A model generated the notes under the pieces. It was given only the letters and a program-made list of their open reading frames with translations, searched no databases and was not told the DNA's origin. The position numbers and the translations under genes were made by a program. DNA of 64,000 nt from Alphaproteobacteria bacterium (GTDB lineage: Bacteria; Pseudomonadota; Alphaproteobacteria; JAVJVX01): contig JAVJVX010000005.1 of NCBI GenBank assembly GCA_040220875.1, positions 740,039 to 804,038 of the forward strand. Reading direction: 5' to 3'. This document shows positions 54,040 through 63,389 of this stretch, piece by piece; within the stretch, counting starts at the first letter, position 1, and each line of letters starts with the position of its first letter.

Positions 54040-54905
54040 GCCATCGCTCCTTCCCGATGCAGGACCTCGCGCGCCAGCTTGATGTAGGCCTGGGCGCCGG
54101 AGCAGCGAAAATCATAAAGCAGGACCGGCTTGCCATGGCTCGGCGCTTCTGACACCCGGACATTGCGCGGGATCATCGTCTGGTAGACCTTGTCGCCGAA
54201 ATAGTCGCGGACATCGGCCGCGACCAGGTCGCTCAGCCGGTTGCGCTTATCGTACATGGTGAGGACGATGCCCTGGATTTCGAGACGCGGGTTGAGGGCA
54301 TTGCGAACCCGGTCGATGGTCTTGACCAGATGGCCGAGACCTTCGAGCGCGTAGAACTCGCATTGCAGCGGAACCAGGATGGCATCGGCCGCGACCAGCG
54401 CGTTGAGGGTGAGGAGCCCGAGGGCAGGGGGGCAGTCGATCAGCACGTAATCGTAATGCAGCGGCGTTTCGCGGATGGCATCCAGGAGACGGTACTCCCG
54501 GCGGGCGACGTCGATCAGTTCCAGCTCGGCCCCCGCCAGGTCGACCGAGGCGGGCAGGAGATCGAGATGGGGGACGGAGCTGGCGACGATTGCGGCCGCC
54601 AGCGTCGCCGGCGCCACGCCTTCCGCCCCCAGCAGCACATCGTAACTGGTCTGGATCCGGGATTCGGGGCTCAACCCCAGGCCGGTACTGGCATTGCCCT
54701 GGGGGTCGAGATCGACGAGCAGCACGTCCTGGCCGATCGCGGCAAGGGCCGTGGCCAGGTTGATGGCCGTGGTGGTTTTGCCGACACCGCCCTTCTGGTT
54801 GGCAATGGCGATCACCCGGGGCCGGCGTGGCGTGCCCGCAGCCGGTCGGTGTTCGCGATTATTCGTTTCGTTATCGGAATGATTCGCGGCTTCAGCGATC
54901 GACAC
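54036..54905 (-). CDS. parA: chromosome-partitioning ATPase ParA
   Basis: The 289-residue ATPase has the deviant Walker motif KGGVGKTTTAINLATAL at 38-54 and the DLDPQGNASTGLG segment near 85. It also has YVLIDCPPALGLLTLNAL near 153 and the FYALEGLGHLVKT region. It drives ParB-origin separation. A low-complexity N-terminal stretch of about 30 residues precedes the fold. It overlaps rsmG by 14 bases and parB by four, so the three genes are coupled. Confidence 0.97.
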   Translation of the reverse strand: MSIAEAANHSDNETNNREHRPAAGTPRRPRVIAIANQKGGVGKTTTAINLATALAAIGQDVLLVDLDPQGNASTGLGLSPESRIQTSYDVLLGAEGVAPATLAAAIVASSVPHLDLLPASVDLAGAELELIDVARREYRLLDAIRETPLHYDYVLIDCPPALGLLTLNALVAADAILVPLQCEFYALEGLGHLVKTIDRVRNALNPRLEIQGIVLTMYDKRNRLSDLVAADVRDYFGDKVYQTMIPRNVRVSEAPSHGKPVLLYDFRCSGAQAYIKLAREVLHREGAMA

Positions 54906-55563
54906 GACGCAACCCCCGAATTTCGAGCAGCTTTCCCGCCGAATCCGTGCGACTCGGGTGGGATTTCGCGCTCATGATCCAATCTTTCCGGACCGCGGTC
55001 AATTCATCTTCTGCCTTTTCTCCCTTCAAAAACAGCCCCACACCCCCAGCATCTAGAAAAGGAGCGGCCAGCGGCAACAATTTGTTGAGGTGGGCGAGGG
55101 CGCGGGCGGTGACAATCCGGGGCCCTGGAATCTGGGTGGCAAGAGCCCCGGGCGCGGCGCCAAGCGCCTCCGCCCGGGCGGTATGGAGCCGGGCCCGCGC
55201 CCCGGTGGCGCCGATCACCGCGGCCAGAAAGGCGGTCTTCCGGTGATCGGACTCGACCAGATGGACCGGGGGTATGGCCGGGGTTTCGAGCGCGAGAATG
55301 CCCAGGACGAGACCCGGAAACCCGGCGCCCGATCCTAGATCCACGAGCGAACGCGCCGTTTTCGGGAGATAGGGGACGAGTTGGGCCGAATCCAGAAAAT
55401 GCCGGCGCCAGGGATCGGTCAGGCCGGCCGGTCCGACCAGCTTGACCCGCGCCTGCCATTTTCCCAGAAGGTCGAGATAGGTCTCGAACCGCCCCAGTGT
55501 TTCACGTGAAACAGAGGTGGCCGACGCAAATCCGGCCGGGCTCAGAGGGGCTCCGGATGTCAC
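54892..55563 (-). CDS. rsmG: 16S rRNA (guanine-527-N7)-methyltransferase RsmG
   Basis: The 223-residue enzyme methylates G527 of 16S rRNA. It has RFETYLDLLGKWQARVKLVGP near 26-46, the SAM-binding LVDLGSGAGFPGLVLG near 88, HLVESDHRKTAFL and a C-terminal lysine-rich strand. The start is GTG 55563. Codons 17-22 (S-V-S-R-E-T) overlap a perfect parS site, which the reading frame accommodates. It follows mnmG by five bases. Confidence 0.95.
   Translation of the reverse strand: MTSGAPLSPAGFASATSVSRETLGRFETYLDLLGKWQARVKLVGPAGLTDPWRRHFLDSAQLVPYLPKTARSLVDLGSGAGFPGLVLGILALETPAIPPVHLVESDHRKTAFLAAVIGATGARARLHTARAEALGAAPGALATQIPGPRIVTARALAHLNKLLPLAAPFLDAGGVGLFLKGEKAEDELTAVRKDWIMSAKSHPSRTDSAGKLLEIRGLRRVDR
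55498..55513. other. parS site 1 (inside rsmG)
   Basis: A 16-base match, without mismatch, to the conserved ParB-binding palindrome TGTTTCACGTGAAACA. It lies within the first 25 codons of rsmG, where it encodes VSRET. Confidence 0.97.
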
Positions 55564-55568
55564 CGCCT

Positions 55569-57539
55569 TCAGGCCGCGGGGGACGACGCGGCGGCACCCC
55601 CGCGGCGGCGCACATGGCGCAACAGGGCCACCAGGGCCGCCGGGGTAACGCCGGAAATGCGCCCGGCCGCCCCCAGCGTGGCCGGGCGGGCGGTCTCCAG
55701 CTTCTGGCGCACCTCGGCCGACAGGCCGCCGATCCCCGCGTAATCGAGATCGCCCGGCAATTCGAGGGCTTCGTCGCGCCGGAAGGCCGCGATGTCGTTA
55801 GCCTGGCGCTGCAGATAGCCGGCATAGGCCGCCTCGATCTCGAACTGCTCGGCGATTTCGGCCGAAATTCTCCCGATTCCCGGCCAGAGCGTCACGAGAT
55901 CGGCCCAGGCGATATTGGGAAAACCGAGCCAGTCCAGAGCCGTCCGTCGGACTCCGTCCTGCGGCGCCGCGAATCCCTGCCTGGCGAGCTGGCTCGGCGT
56001 CGCCTGCAAATCGCTCAGGATTTCCCGCGCGGCGGCGAGGGCAGTTGCCTTTTCACCGAAGGCCGCCTCCCGTTCCCGGCCGATGCAGCCGATCTCCAGG
56101 CCTTTCGGCGTCAGGCGCTGGTCGGCATTGTCGGCCCGGAGAGTCAGCCGGTATTCAGCCCGCGAGGTAAACATCCGGTAGGGCTCGCTGGTCCCCCGGG
56201 TGATCAGGTCGTCGATCAGCACCCCGATATAGGCGTCCGCCCGGTCGAGCGTGACGGGCGCGCCGCGGCCGGCCCGGCGGGCCGCGTTGAGCCCCGCCAT
56301 GAGGCCCTGGGCCGCCGCCTCCTCATAGCCGGTCGTGCCGTTGATCTGGCCAGCGAGGAAAAGCCCCGGGACGCGCCGGGTTTCGAGGCTGGGTCCAAGC
56401 TCGCGCGGGTCCACGAAATCATACTCGATAGCATAGCCAGGGCGCAAAATCCGGGCATTCTCGAGCCCGGGGATGCTCGCCACCAGGGCCCGCTGGACGT
56501 CTTCCGGCAATGAGGTCGAGATCCCGTTGGGGTAGACCGTGTCGTCATCCAGCCCCTCGGGCTCGAGGAAAACCTGGTGCGCCGTCTTGCCCGCGAACCG
56601 CACCACCTTGTCCTCGATGGACGGGCAATAGCGCGGCCCGGTCCCGGCGATCTGCCCGGAATAGAGCGGGGACCGGTCGAGATTTTCCCGGATCAGCGCG
56701 TGCCCGGCCTCGGTCGTGGCGGTCACATGGCAGGAAATCTGCGGCGTGGTAATTTCCCGGGTGAGGAAGGAGAACGGCACCGGTTCGCGGTCGGGCGGCT
56801 GGGCCTGCAGCCCCGACCAGTCGATCGTTCGCCCGTCGAGGCGGGGCGGAGTCCCTGTCTTGAGGCGCCCCAGCCGAAATCCGGCGCGCGCCAGAGTTTC
56901 CGCCAGACCCACCGCCGGCATCTCGCCGACGCGCCCGGCGGCGATCTGGCGCGACCCGATATGAATAACGCCGCGCAGGAAAGTGCCGGTGGTGATGACA
57001 ACCGACCCGCCGGCCACGAGACCGGCGCCGGCGCAAATCAGCCCGGCGACCCGGCCTGCGCCGTCGAGGGCCAGACCCTCGACCGAATCCTCGAGAACCG
57101 TCAGCCCCGCCACCGCCGCCAGGCTTTCCTGCATGGCGCGGCGATAGAGTTTCCGGTCGGCCTGAGTGCGCGGGCCCCGCACCGCCGGGCCCTTGCTCCG
57201 GTTAAGAAGGCGAAACTGGATCCCGGCGCGGTCCGCGACCCGGCCCATCAACCCGTCCAGCGCGTCGATCTCCCGCACCAGATGCCCCTTGGCCAACCCG
57301 CCAATGGCCGGATTGCAGGACATTTCCCCGATCGTCGCGACCCTCTGGGTCACCAGCAATGTCCGGGCACCGACACGCGCGGCCGCCGCGGCCGCCTCGC
57401 AGCCGGCATGCCCGCCGCCGACCACCAGTACGTCGAAACCGGCATGCCCGCCCAGCTCGCCCGGGCGCCGCACGATCTCCGCGAGATCGGGGGAAACACC
57501 GGCAGTCGGATGGCGGGAAATATCAGGGCTCGGGGTCAT
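55569..57539 (-). CDS. mnmG: tRNA uridine-34 carboxymethylaminomethyl enzyme MnmG
   Basis: MnmG works with MnmE to modify the wobble uridine of tRNAs. The 656-residue FAD protein has [21 protein letters not shown] near 35-55 and [21 protein letters not shown] near 75. It also has [11 protein letters not shown] and, in the C-terminal helical domain, [20 protein letters not shown]. The N-terminal ~30 residues extend beyond the usual start but contain no other good start codon. It lies between mnmE and rsmG. Confidence 0.97.
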   Translation of the reverse strand: MTPSPDISRHPTAGVSPDLAEIVRRPGELGGHAGFDVLVVGGGHAGCEAAAAAARVGARTLLVTQRVATIGEMSCNPAIGGLAKGHLVREIDALDGLMGRVADRAGIQFRLLNRSKGPAVRGPRTQADRKLYRRAMQESLAAVAGLTVLEDSVEGLALDGAGRVAGLICAGAGLVAGGSVVITTGTFLRGVIHIGSRQIAAGRVGEMPAVGLAETLARAGFRLGRLKTGTPPRLDGRTIDWSGLQAQPPDREPVPFSFLTREITTPQISCHVTATTEAGHALIRENLDRSPLYSGQIAGTGPRYCPSIEDKVVRFAGKTAHQVFLEPEGLDDDTVYPNGISTSLPEDVQRALVASIPGLENARILRPGYAIEYDFVDPRELGPSLETRRVPGLFLAGQINGTTGYEEAAAQGLMAGLNAARRAGRGAPVTLDRADAYIGVLIDDLITRGTSEPYRMFTSRAEYRLTLRADNADQRLTPKGLEIGCIGREREAAFGEKATALAAAREILSDLQATPSQLARQGFAAPQDGVRRTALDWLGFPNIAWADLVTLWPGIGRISAEIAEQFEIEAAYAGYLQRQANDIAAFRRDEALELPGDLDYAGIGGLSAEVRQKLETARPATLGAAGRISGVTPAALVALLRHVRRRGGAAASSPAA

Positions 57540-57760
57540 GGCGCGCTAATCTATGGAGACCGGGGCCCCGAGTCAAAGCCGGCCGATCCTTCGATCCGTG
57601 CCTCCCGCCCGGGCCGACACTGAAAGCCGCGCCATCCAGCCCGACTGTTTTGCCGCGATTCTTTCCCGGCCTGTCCTATTCCGGCTGCTGTTTCACGTGA
57701 AACAGTGCAGGCGGCTGAATCCACCCATAAAAAAAGTCCGTTTCGGCCGTTTTATAAATC
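57540..57760. other. intergenic region upstream of mnmG with parS
   Basis: The 221-base gap holds parS site 2 and an AT-rich block (about 57725-57780) that could house the mnmG promoter. A T7 run on the minus strand follows the mnmE stop after a weak hairpin, so it is a poor terminator. No gene is supported. Confidence 0.6.
57689..57704. other. parS site 2 (mnmE-mnmG gap)
   Basis: A second exact copy of the 16-base ParB-binding palindrome TGTTTCACGTGAAACA, about 2.2 kb from site 1, in the non-coding gap upstream of mnmG. Confidence 0.97.
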
Positions 57761-59167
57761 TCATTTACCGATGCAGAATTCCCCGAAAACCACATCGAGC
57801 AGCTCATCGACATCGACCCGGCCCGTGATCCGGCCCAGCGACCTCGCCGCTAACCTGAGGTCTTCCGCCGCCAAATCCAGGCCACCCCCGGCACCCAGTC
57901 GATCGGCCGCGCGCGCCAACCCCTGCCGGACCTCCTCGAGGGCTGAACGATGCCGTGCCCTCGTTAGGACAGTGTCCCTGCCATCTCCGGCGAGTGACCG
58001 GACCCGCCCCGCCAGCGCTGCGAGCGCGGGCCCGAGCCCCGCCCCGGTGCCGAGCGACAGGGCCAGGCAGCGATGCCCGCCCAGCGTCTCGGGCACCGGC
58101 GCGGTCGTGGCGAGGAGGTCTATCTTGTTCACCAGGACCATCGGATCCTCCCCGCCCCAGCGCTCGATCGCAGCCGCCCCGGCGCCGGGCTCGGTCGCGT
58201 CCACCACGACGAGCCGGAGATCGGCCTCGGCCGCCCGCGCCACCGCCCGGCGCACCCCCTCGCTCTCGATCTCGTCACCGGTTTCCCGCAGCCCCGCCGT
58301 ATCGGCCAGGATGACCGGGACGCCCGCGACGTCGAGGCGCACCTCGATCACGTCGCGCGTCGTCCCCGCCCTCGCTGCGACAATCGCCGCCTCACGCGCC
58401 GCCAGCTTGTTCAGCAGGGTCGATTTGCCGGCATTCGGCGGGCCCAGAATGACGACGTGAACACCGTCGCGCAGAATCTCTCCGCGCCGCGCATCCGCAA
58501 GATGTTGTGTTATTTCCGCCATAACCTCCTGTATCTTGGGTATGGCCTCATCAGTAATACTTTCCGGTAAATCCTCCTCCGGGAAGTCGATCATCGCTTC
58601 CGCATGGGCCAGAATCCGGATCAGGCGCGAGCGCCAGGATTCGTAGAGCCGGCCCAACGCGCCGCCAGCCTGGCCGAGGGCCTGGCGCCGCTGGGCCGAA
58701 GTCTCGGCCGCCACCAGATCGGCGATCCCCTCGGCCTCGGTCAGGTCCATCTTGCCGGCGAGAAAGGCGCGGCGCGTGAACTCGCCGGGTTCGGCCGGGC
58801 GCAGGGCGCGGCCTTCCCCGGCCAAGCTGGCCAGACTGGCCAGGCTGGCCAGGCTGGCCAGGCAGTCGAGCACGTCGGCCATCACGGCCCGCCCGCCATG
58901 AAGGTGAAGCTCCACCGAATCCTCGCCCGTATAGCTCTCCGGCCCGGGAAAGAGCACCGCCAGGGCCCGGTCCAGCGTCTCGCCGCTGGCGGGATCACGG
59001 ATCGTCACGAGGCTGGCGCGGCGCGGGACAAAATCATTTCGCCCCGTCAACGAGCTGAGAATGGCGCGCGACTCCGGCCCCGACAGCCGCAACACGGCCA
59101 CCGCCGCCGCGCCCGGCGGCGTCGCCGGGGCATAGATCGTGACATGGTGAGCGTCAGGCCGGCTCAC
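57761..59167 (-). CDS. mnmE: tRNA modification GTPase MnmE
   Basis: The 468-residue GTPase partners MnmG. An N-terminal tetrahydrofolate-binding domain (about 1-125, IYAPATPPGAAAVAVLRLSG) and helical arms surround the G domain. GPPNAGKSTLL lies at 242-252, DTAGL near 295 and NKID near 350; the protein ends in the invariant FCIGK. A run of LAS repeats (103-117) sits in the N-terminal domain, produced by a nine-base tandem array. The start is GTG, overlapping the upstream ferredoxin-type gene by four bases. Confidence 0.97.
   Translation of the reverse strand: MSRPDAHHVTIYAPATPPGAAAVAVLRLSGPESRAILSSLTGRNDFVPRRASLVTIRDPASGETLDRALAVLFPGPESYTGEDSVELHLHGGRAVMADVLDCLASLASLASLASLAGEGRALRPAEPGEFTRRAFLAGKMDLTEAEGIADLVAAETSAQRRQALGQAGGALGRLYESWRSRLIRILAHAEAMIDFPEEDLPESITDEAIPKIQEVMAEITQHLADARRGEILRDGVHVVILGPPNAGKSTLLNKLAAREAAIVAARAGTTRDVIEVRLDVAGVPVILADTAGLRETGDEIESEGVRRAVARAAEADLRLVVVDATEPGAGAAAIERWGGEDPMVLVNKIDLLATTAPVPETLGGHRCLALSLGTGAGLGPALAALAGRVRSLAGDGRDTVLTRARHRSALEEVRQGLARAADRLGAGGGLDLAAEDLRLAARSLGRITGRVDVDELLDVVFGEFCIGK
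58821..58865 (+). repeat. 9-base tandem array inside mnmE
   Basis: Five nine-base units (GCCAGGCTG and variants, plus-strand reading) encode LASLASLASLASLAG-like sequence in frame at residues 103-117 of MnmE. This lengthens a helix or loop of the N-terminal domain. Confidence 0.9.
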
Positions 59168-59559
59168 GGGAAGGGCGCATCGGGGGCCAGCATCAGCCGG
59201 TGAACCCGGCCGCCATCCCGGAGGTGGGTTTCCAGAATCTCGTCGATATCGGCCTCGGTCCGCGGGGCGTACCAGACCCCCTCCGGGTAGACCACCAGGG
59301 CCGGGCCGAATTCACAACGATCCAGGCAACCCGCCTGATTGATCCTCACCCCGTCGAGCCCGAGGGCGAAGGCGCGGTCCTTCATGTATTTCCGCAGATC
59401 CGCGCCGCCCCTGGAGCTGCAGCAGCCGCGGGCATCGCCCGGCTTGCGCTCGTTGACGCAGCAGAAAACGTGGCGCCGGTAGTAGGGCGCCGGGTCGCGC
59501 GCGCCCGTCTCACCGTCAGCCGCCCCCGCGTTCCCGTCCCGCCCGTCGCGTTCCGCCAT
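59164..59559 (-). CDS. thioredoxin-like [2Fe-2S] ferredoxin-domain protein
   Basis: The 131-residue protein has the cysteine pattern of thioredoxin-fold [2Fe-2S] ferredoxins: FCCVNERKPGDARGCCSSRG, then GCLDRCEFGPALVVYPEG. The spacing fits a single 2Fe-2S cluster. A Gly/Asp-rich leader of about 25 residues precedes it. It lies between the DUF6489-type gene and mnmE, overlapping mnmE by four bases (GTGA). The partner enzyme is unknown, so a redox role for the tRNA-modification neighbours is only a speculation. Confidence 0.9.
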   Translation of the reverse strand: MAERDGRDGNAGAADGETGARDPAPYYRRHVFCCVNERKPGDARGCCSSRGGADLRKYMKDRAFALGLDGVRINQAGCLDRCEFGPALVVYPEGVWYAPRTEADIDEILETHLRDGGRVHRLMLAPDAPFP

Positions 59560-59560
59560 G

Positions 59561-59848
59561 TCAGTTTTTCCCGCCGCCGGCCCCGCCGGCCGCCTTTGCC
59601 ATCCCCTCCCAGAACGCGCGCTGGAGATCGCCCAGCCCCGAGAGGGTCTCGTCCATCTTGCCGCCACCGAGCCCGGCCCCCGAGAGCCAGAGTTTCATCA
59701 GCGCCTCGCCGTCCATGCCTTCGAGCGCCCGCGCCGTCTGCGCCTTGAACTCGTCAAGAATATCCGCCTGCGCCGCGGCCAGGTCCGGCAGGCCGAGAAA
59801 CCGCCGGGCCTCCTCGGGCGTGCAATCGATATCGATCGTGATTTTCAT
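59561..59848 (-). CDS. small conserved protein (DUF6489-like)
   Basis: The 95-residue protein begins MKITIDIDCTPEEARRFLGL, which I recall as the DUF6489 signature. It is acidic and helical and ends in a Gly/Ala-rich tail. Its function is unknown. The start at 59848 was preferred to an upstream extension because the family starts with MKIT. The next gene starts one base after its stop. It is the first gene of the minus-strand series, facing the divergent DUF255 gene. Confidence 0.78.
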   Translation of the reverse strand: MKITIDIDCTPEEARRFLGLPDLAAAQADILDEFKAQTARALEGMDGEALMKLWLSGAGLGGGKMDETLSGLGDLQRAFWEGMAKAAGGAGGGKN

Positions 59849-60020
59849 CCGATGTCTCCCGTTCCAAGCCCGGCAGGATAGCGGCGCCCGGCCCGCTTTC
59901 GCCAGCCCCGTGCACCGGGCGGTCACAAGGCAGGGGGTTTTATGTTATGAGTGAGGCCCGATCACACGGCCGATCAGGCCAGACGCGCCCCGACACCCCC
60001 ACCCCGACCCTGCGAGCGAC

Positions 60021-62078
60021 ATGACGGGAAACCGCCTCGAGAACGAGACCAGCCCTTATCTTCTCCAGCACAAGGACAACCCGGTGGACTGGTATCCCTG
60101 GGGAGAGGAGGCACTGACGACGGCGCGACGCGACGACAAGCCGATCATGCTGTCCGTCGGTTACGCCGCGTGCCACTGGTGCCATGTCATGGCCCATGAA
60201 AGCTTCGAGGACGCCGCGACGGCTGAGGTCATGAACGAGCTTTTCGTCAATATCAAGGTCGATCGCGAGGAACGGCCCGACCTCGATTCCATTTATCAAA
60301 ATGCGCTGGCGCTCCTGGGCGAGCAGGGCGGCTGGCCGCTCACCATGTTCCTCACGCCGGACGCGAAACCGTTTTGGGGCGGCACGTATTTTCCTAACGA
60401 GACGCGGTTCGGTCGCCCCGCCTTCACCGATCTCTTGAAGCACATCCACAAGATCTATCGCGAGAACCCGGACAAGGTCGAAAAGAACGTCACCGCCCTT
60501 GGCGAGGCTCTCGAGCAGCTTTCGCGCGGCGCTCCCGGGGACGGCGTGATGCCGGAAGACCTCGACCGGATCGCGGCCCGCCTCGCGAGCGAGGTCGACA
60601 GGCAGAACGGCGGCATCGGCGGGGCGCCGAAATTTCCCCATGTTCCCCTGTTCGAGCTGCTCTGGCGCGCCTGGCGCCGGAGCTCGGACACGGCCGCACG
60701 CGATGCGGTGCTGCTGACGCTCGACCGGATGAGCGAGGGCGGCATTTACGATCATCTCGGCGGCGGCTACGCGCGGTATGCCACGGATAACCGCTGGCTG
60801 GTCCCCCATTTCGAGAAGATGCTCTACGACAACGCCCAGATGATCGAGATTCTCACCCAGGCCTGGCAGGGCGCGCGAAAGCCGCTTTACGAGGCGCGGG
60901 TGCGCGAGACCGTGGTCTGGGTCCTGCGCGAAATGCAGATCGAGGAGGGCGGTTTCGCCAGCACACTCGATGCCGACAGCGAAGGCGTCGAAGGCAAGTT
61001 CTATGTCTGGGGCGAGGAAGAGATCGACCGCCTGTTGGGCAAGGATGCCGACCGCTTCAAGGAAGCCTATGACGTGAGCCCCGGCGGCAACTGGGAAGGC
61101 AAGACGATCCTGAACCGTCCGGCCGGGCTCGAGCCCGGCGGCGCCATCGGCGATCCGGTGCTCGAAAAATGCCGCCGCATCCTGTTCGAAGCGCGCGAGA
61201 AACGAATCCATCCCGGTTTCGACGACAAGGTGCTGGCGGACTGGAACGGCATGATGATCGCGGCCCTGGTCCTTGCGGGACGCGCGTTCGACATGCCCGA
61301 ATGGCTGACGGCCGCACGCCGCGCTTTCGATTTCGTCGCCGGAACCATGACGACGGCATCGGGCCGCGAAACGGTCCTGCGCCATGCCTGGCGGGCCGGC
61401 CGGCTCAACCAGCCGGCAACGCTCGATGATTACGCCAATATGTGCCGCGCGGCGCTGGCGCTGTTCGAGGCCAGCGGCGAGGCGCGCTATCTGGATCAGT
61501 GTCGGGACTGGATCGCGATCCTCGACGCGCATTTCCGCGACCCGGCGGACGGCGCCTATTTCTTCACCGCCGACGATACCGAAAACCTCATCGTGCGGAC
61601 CAAATCCGCGGCCGACCAGGCGGTCCCGTCGGGCAACGGCATCCTGGTCGGGGTGTTCGCCAGGCTTTTCTACCTCACCGGGGACAATGACGCATTCGAA
61701 CGGGCGACAGCGATCATCCATGCCTTCACGGGTGACCTCGCGCGAAACTTCATCCCGCTCGGCACGCTGCTCAACAATGCCGAGTTCCTCGAAAACGCCG
61801 CTCAGATCGTGATCGTCGCGCCCCCGGGCAGCGATGCCGACGCGGCCGCGCTGGCGCGCGCGGCCTGGCAGGCGCCCAGTCCCAACCGGGTTCTCCTGGC
61901 GCTCGACGAGGGCACGCCGCTGCCGCCGGGCCACCCGGCCACCGGCAAGGGCGCGCGCGACGGATCGGCCACTGCCTATCTGTGCGAGGGGCCGGTCTGT
62001 TCCGAACCCGTGACAACCCCGGCCGCCCTGGAGGCGCTGCTCTCGGGGCCGGGTCCGGCCGGGCCAACGACGGGTTAG
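60021..62078 (+). CDS. DUF255/thioredoxin-domain protein (YyaL/SSP411-like)
   Basis: The 685-residue protein starts with the family block [19 protein letters not shown]. The CxxC motif follows (C51-H-W-C54 in [15 protein letters not shown]), then [19 protein letters not shown] sequence. The large C-terminal part is an alpha/alpha-toroid glycosidase-like domain of unknown activity. Relatives such as human SPATA20 are poorly understood. The ATG at 60021 starts close to the family consensus. It is divergent from the DUF6489-type gene and leads a plus-strand series. Confidence 0.93.
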   Translation: MTGNRLENETSPYLLQHKDNPVDWYPWGEEALTTARRDDKPIMLSVGYAACHWCHVMAHESFEDAATAEVMNELFVNIKVDREERPDLDSIYQNALALLGEQGGWPLTMFLTPDAKPFWGGTYFPNETRFGRPAFTDLLKHIHKIYRENPDKVEKNVTALGEALEQLSRGAPGDGVMPEDLDRIAARLASEVDRQNGGIGGAPKFPHVPLFELLWRAWRRSSDTAARDAVLLTLDRMSEGGIYDHLGGGYARYATDNRWLVPHFEKMLYDNAQMIEILTQAWQGARKPLYEARVRETVVWVLREMQIEEGGFASTLDADSEGVEGKFYVWGEEEIDRLLGKDADRFKEAYDVSPGGNWEGKTILNRPAGLEPGGAIGDPVLEKCRRILFEAREKRIHPGFDDKVLADWNGMMIAALVLAGRAFDMPEWLTAARRAFDFVAGTMTTASGRETVLRHAWRAGRLNQPATLDDYANMCRAALALFEASGEARYLDQCRDWIAILDAHFRDPADGAYFFTADDTENLIVRTKSAADQAVPSGNGILVGVFARLFYLTGDNDAFERATAIIHAFTGDLARNFIPLGTLLNNAEFLENAAQIVIVAPPGSDADAAALARAAWQAPSPNRVLLALDEGTPLPPGHPATGKGARDGSATAYLCEGPVCSEPVTTPAALEALLSGPGPAGPTTG

Positions 62079-62166
62079 GCCGAGAGGGAAAGGGCAGCGC
62101 GCCGGCGGCGCCCTGTGCTAATGATATTCGGGACAGGGGACCTGGCCCAATGCGGGGGGACGATCG

Positions 62167-62640
62167 ATGAATGATCTGATATTCGACAGCCCGGCCGGCC
62201 GCCTCAGGCTGAGCGAAGAGGCCGGCGCGATCACCCGTCTCGAGTGGACGCGCGCCGGCGCGGGCGGCACGCCGAGCCCGCTTTTGCGCGAGGCGCGGGC
62301 CCAGATCGCATCCTATTTCGCGGGCCGGCGCCGGGCTTTCGATCTGCCCCTCGCGCCGCGCGGCACGGCGTTTCAAAAACAAGTCTGGCAGGCGCTCGCC
62401 GCGATCCCCTACGGGGCGACCGTGAGCTACGGAGAAATCGCCCGGCGGATCGGCGCCCGCGCGGCGCGGCCGGTGGGCACGGCCTGCGGCGCCAATCCTA
62501 TCCCCATCCTGATTCCCTGCCACCGCGTGCTGTCCGCCACGGGCGCGTTGACGGGCTATTCCGGGCGCGGCGGCCTGAAAACCAAGGCGGCGCTTCTGAC
62601 CCTCGAACAGGGCGGGCGCGGCATCGGGCAAGCAGCGTGA
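62167..62640 (+). CDS. ogt: methylated-DNA-[protein]-cysteine S-methyltransferase
   Basis: The 157-residue protein removes alkyl groups from O6-alkylguanine by transfer to its own cysteine. It keeps FQKQVWQALAAIPYGATVSYGEIA and the acceptor motif PILIPCHRVLSATGALTGYSG. The N-terminal domain is short, as in Ogt/AtaA-type enzymes rather than Ada. It lies 88 bases after the DUF255 gene. Confidence 0.95.
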   Translation: MNDLIFDSPAGRLRLSEEAGAITRLEWTRAGAGGTPSPLLREARAQIASYFAGRRRAFDLPLAPRGTAFQKQVWQALAAIPYGATVSYGEIARRIGARAARPVGTACGANPIPILIPCHRVLSATGALTGYSGRGGLKTKAALLTLEQGGRGIGQAA

Positions 62641-62672
62641 ATTTCCCAGCAGCAAAACGGAAGGACTGAACC

Positions 62673-63368
62673 TTGGCCGAGATCGAGATCACAGCTTCGG
62701 ATGGCGCCGGCTTTGCCGCCTATATGGCGAGCCCCGAGACGGGAAAGGGGCCGGGCATTCTGCTCATTCAGGAAATCTTCGGCGTCAATGCCAATATGCG
62801 CCAGATCGCCGACGGTTTCGCGGCCGCCGGCTACGTGGTGCTGTGCCCCGATCTTTTCTGGCGCCAGGAGCCGGGCGTTCAACTCACCGGCAATACGCAA
62901 GAGGAATTCCAGCGCGCCTTCGGCCTGCTGGAAGGGTTCGATATGGAAAAGGGAATCGATGATCTGAAATCGACCCTGACGGCCCTGCGCGATCTCGACG
63001 CGTGCACCGGCAAGGCGGGCAGCGTCGGCTATTGTCTCGGCGGGCGACTCGCCTATCTGATGGCGACACGCTCCGACGCAGACTGCAATGTCAGTTATTA
63101 CGGCGTCGGAATCGAGGGGCTTCTGGACGAGATGAAAAACATCTCGCGCCCCCTGCTGATGCATGTCGCCGAGGAGGATCAGTTCGTCCCGAAGGATGCA
63201 CAGAAGAGTATCCTCGAGGCGGCCGGCGCCAACGCACTGATCACGACCCACACCTATCCGGGCGCCGATCACGCCTTCGCCCGCGAGGGGGGCGATCACT
63301 ACGAGCCCGACTCGGCCAAGCTGGCCGATGGGCGCACGGCCGCGTTTTTCAAGACCCACCTCGCCTGA
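62673..63368 (+). CDS. dienelactone hydrolase family protein
   Basis: The 231-residue alpha/beta hydrolase has the ILLIQEIFGVNANMRQIADG segment, the cysteine nucleophile in GYCLGGRLAYL and the histidine in YPGADHAFAR. It also has the aspartate in AEEDQFVP. These are the C-D-H triad of dienelactone hydrolases, which open lactones in chlorocatechol pathways, though family members act on other esters. The start is TTG with GGAAGGA upstream. It lies 32 bases after ogt. Confidence 0.92.
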   Translation: MAEIEITASDGAGFAAYMASPETGKGPGILLIQEIFGVNANMRQIADGFAAAGYVVLCPDLFWRQEPGVQLTGNTQEEFQRAFGLLEGFDMEKGIDDLKSTLTALRDLDACTGKAGSVGYCLGGRLAYLMATRSDADCNVSYYGVGIEGLLDEMKNISRPLLMHVAEEDQFVPKDAQKSILEAAGANALITTHTYPGADHAFAREGGDHYEPDSAKLADGRTAAFFKTHLA

Positions 63369-63389
63369 GCGCCGGCCGGCGGGGGTCCG

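Noticed and set aside
53146..59167. replication origin near parAB and mnmG
   Set aside because: parS sites show proximity to the origin, but no cluster of DnaA boxes or AT-rich unwinding element was seen in the gaps read. A single TTATCCATA-like string near 18510 is isolated in a coding gene.
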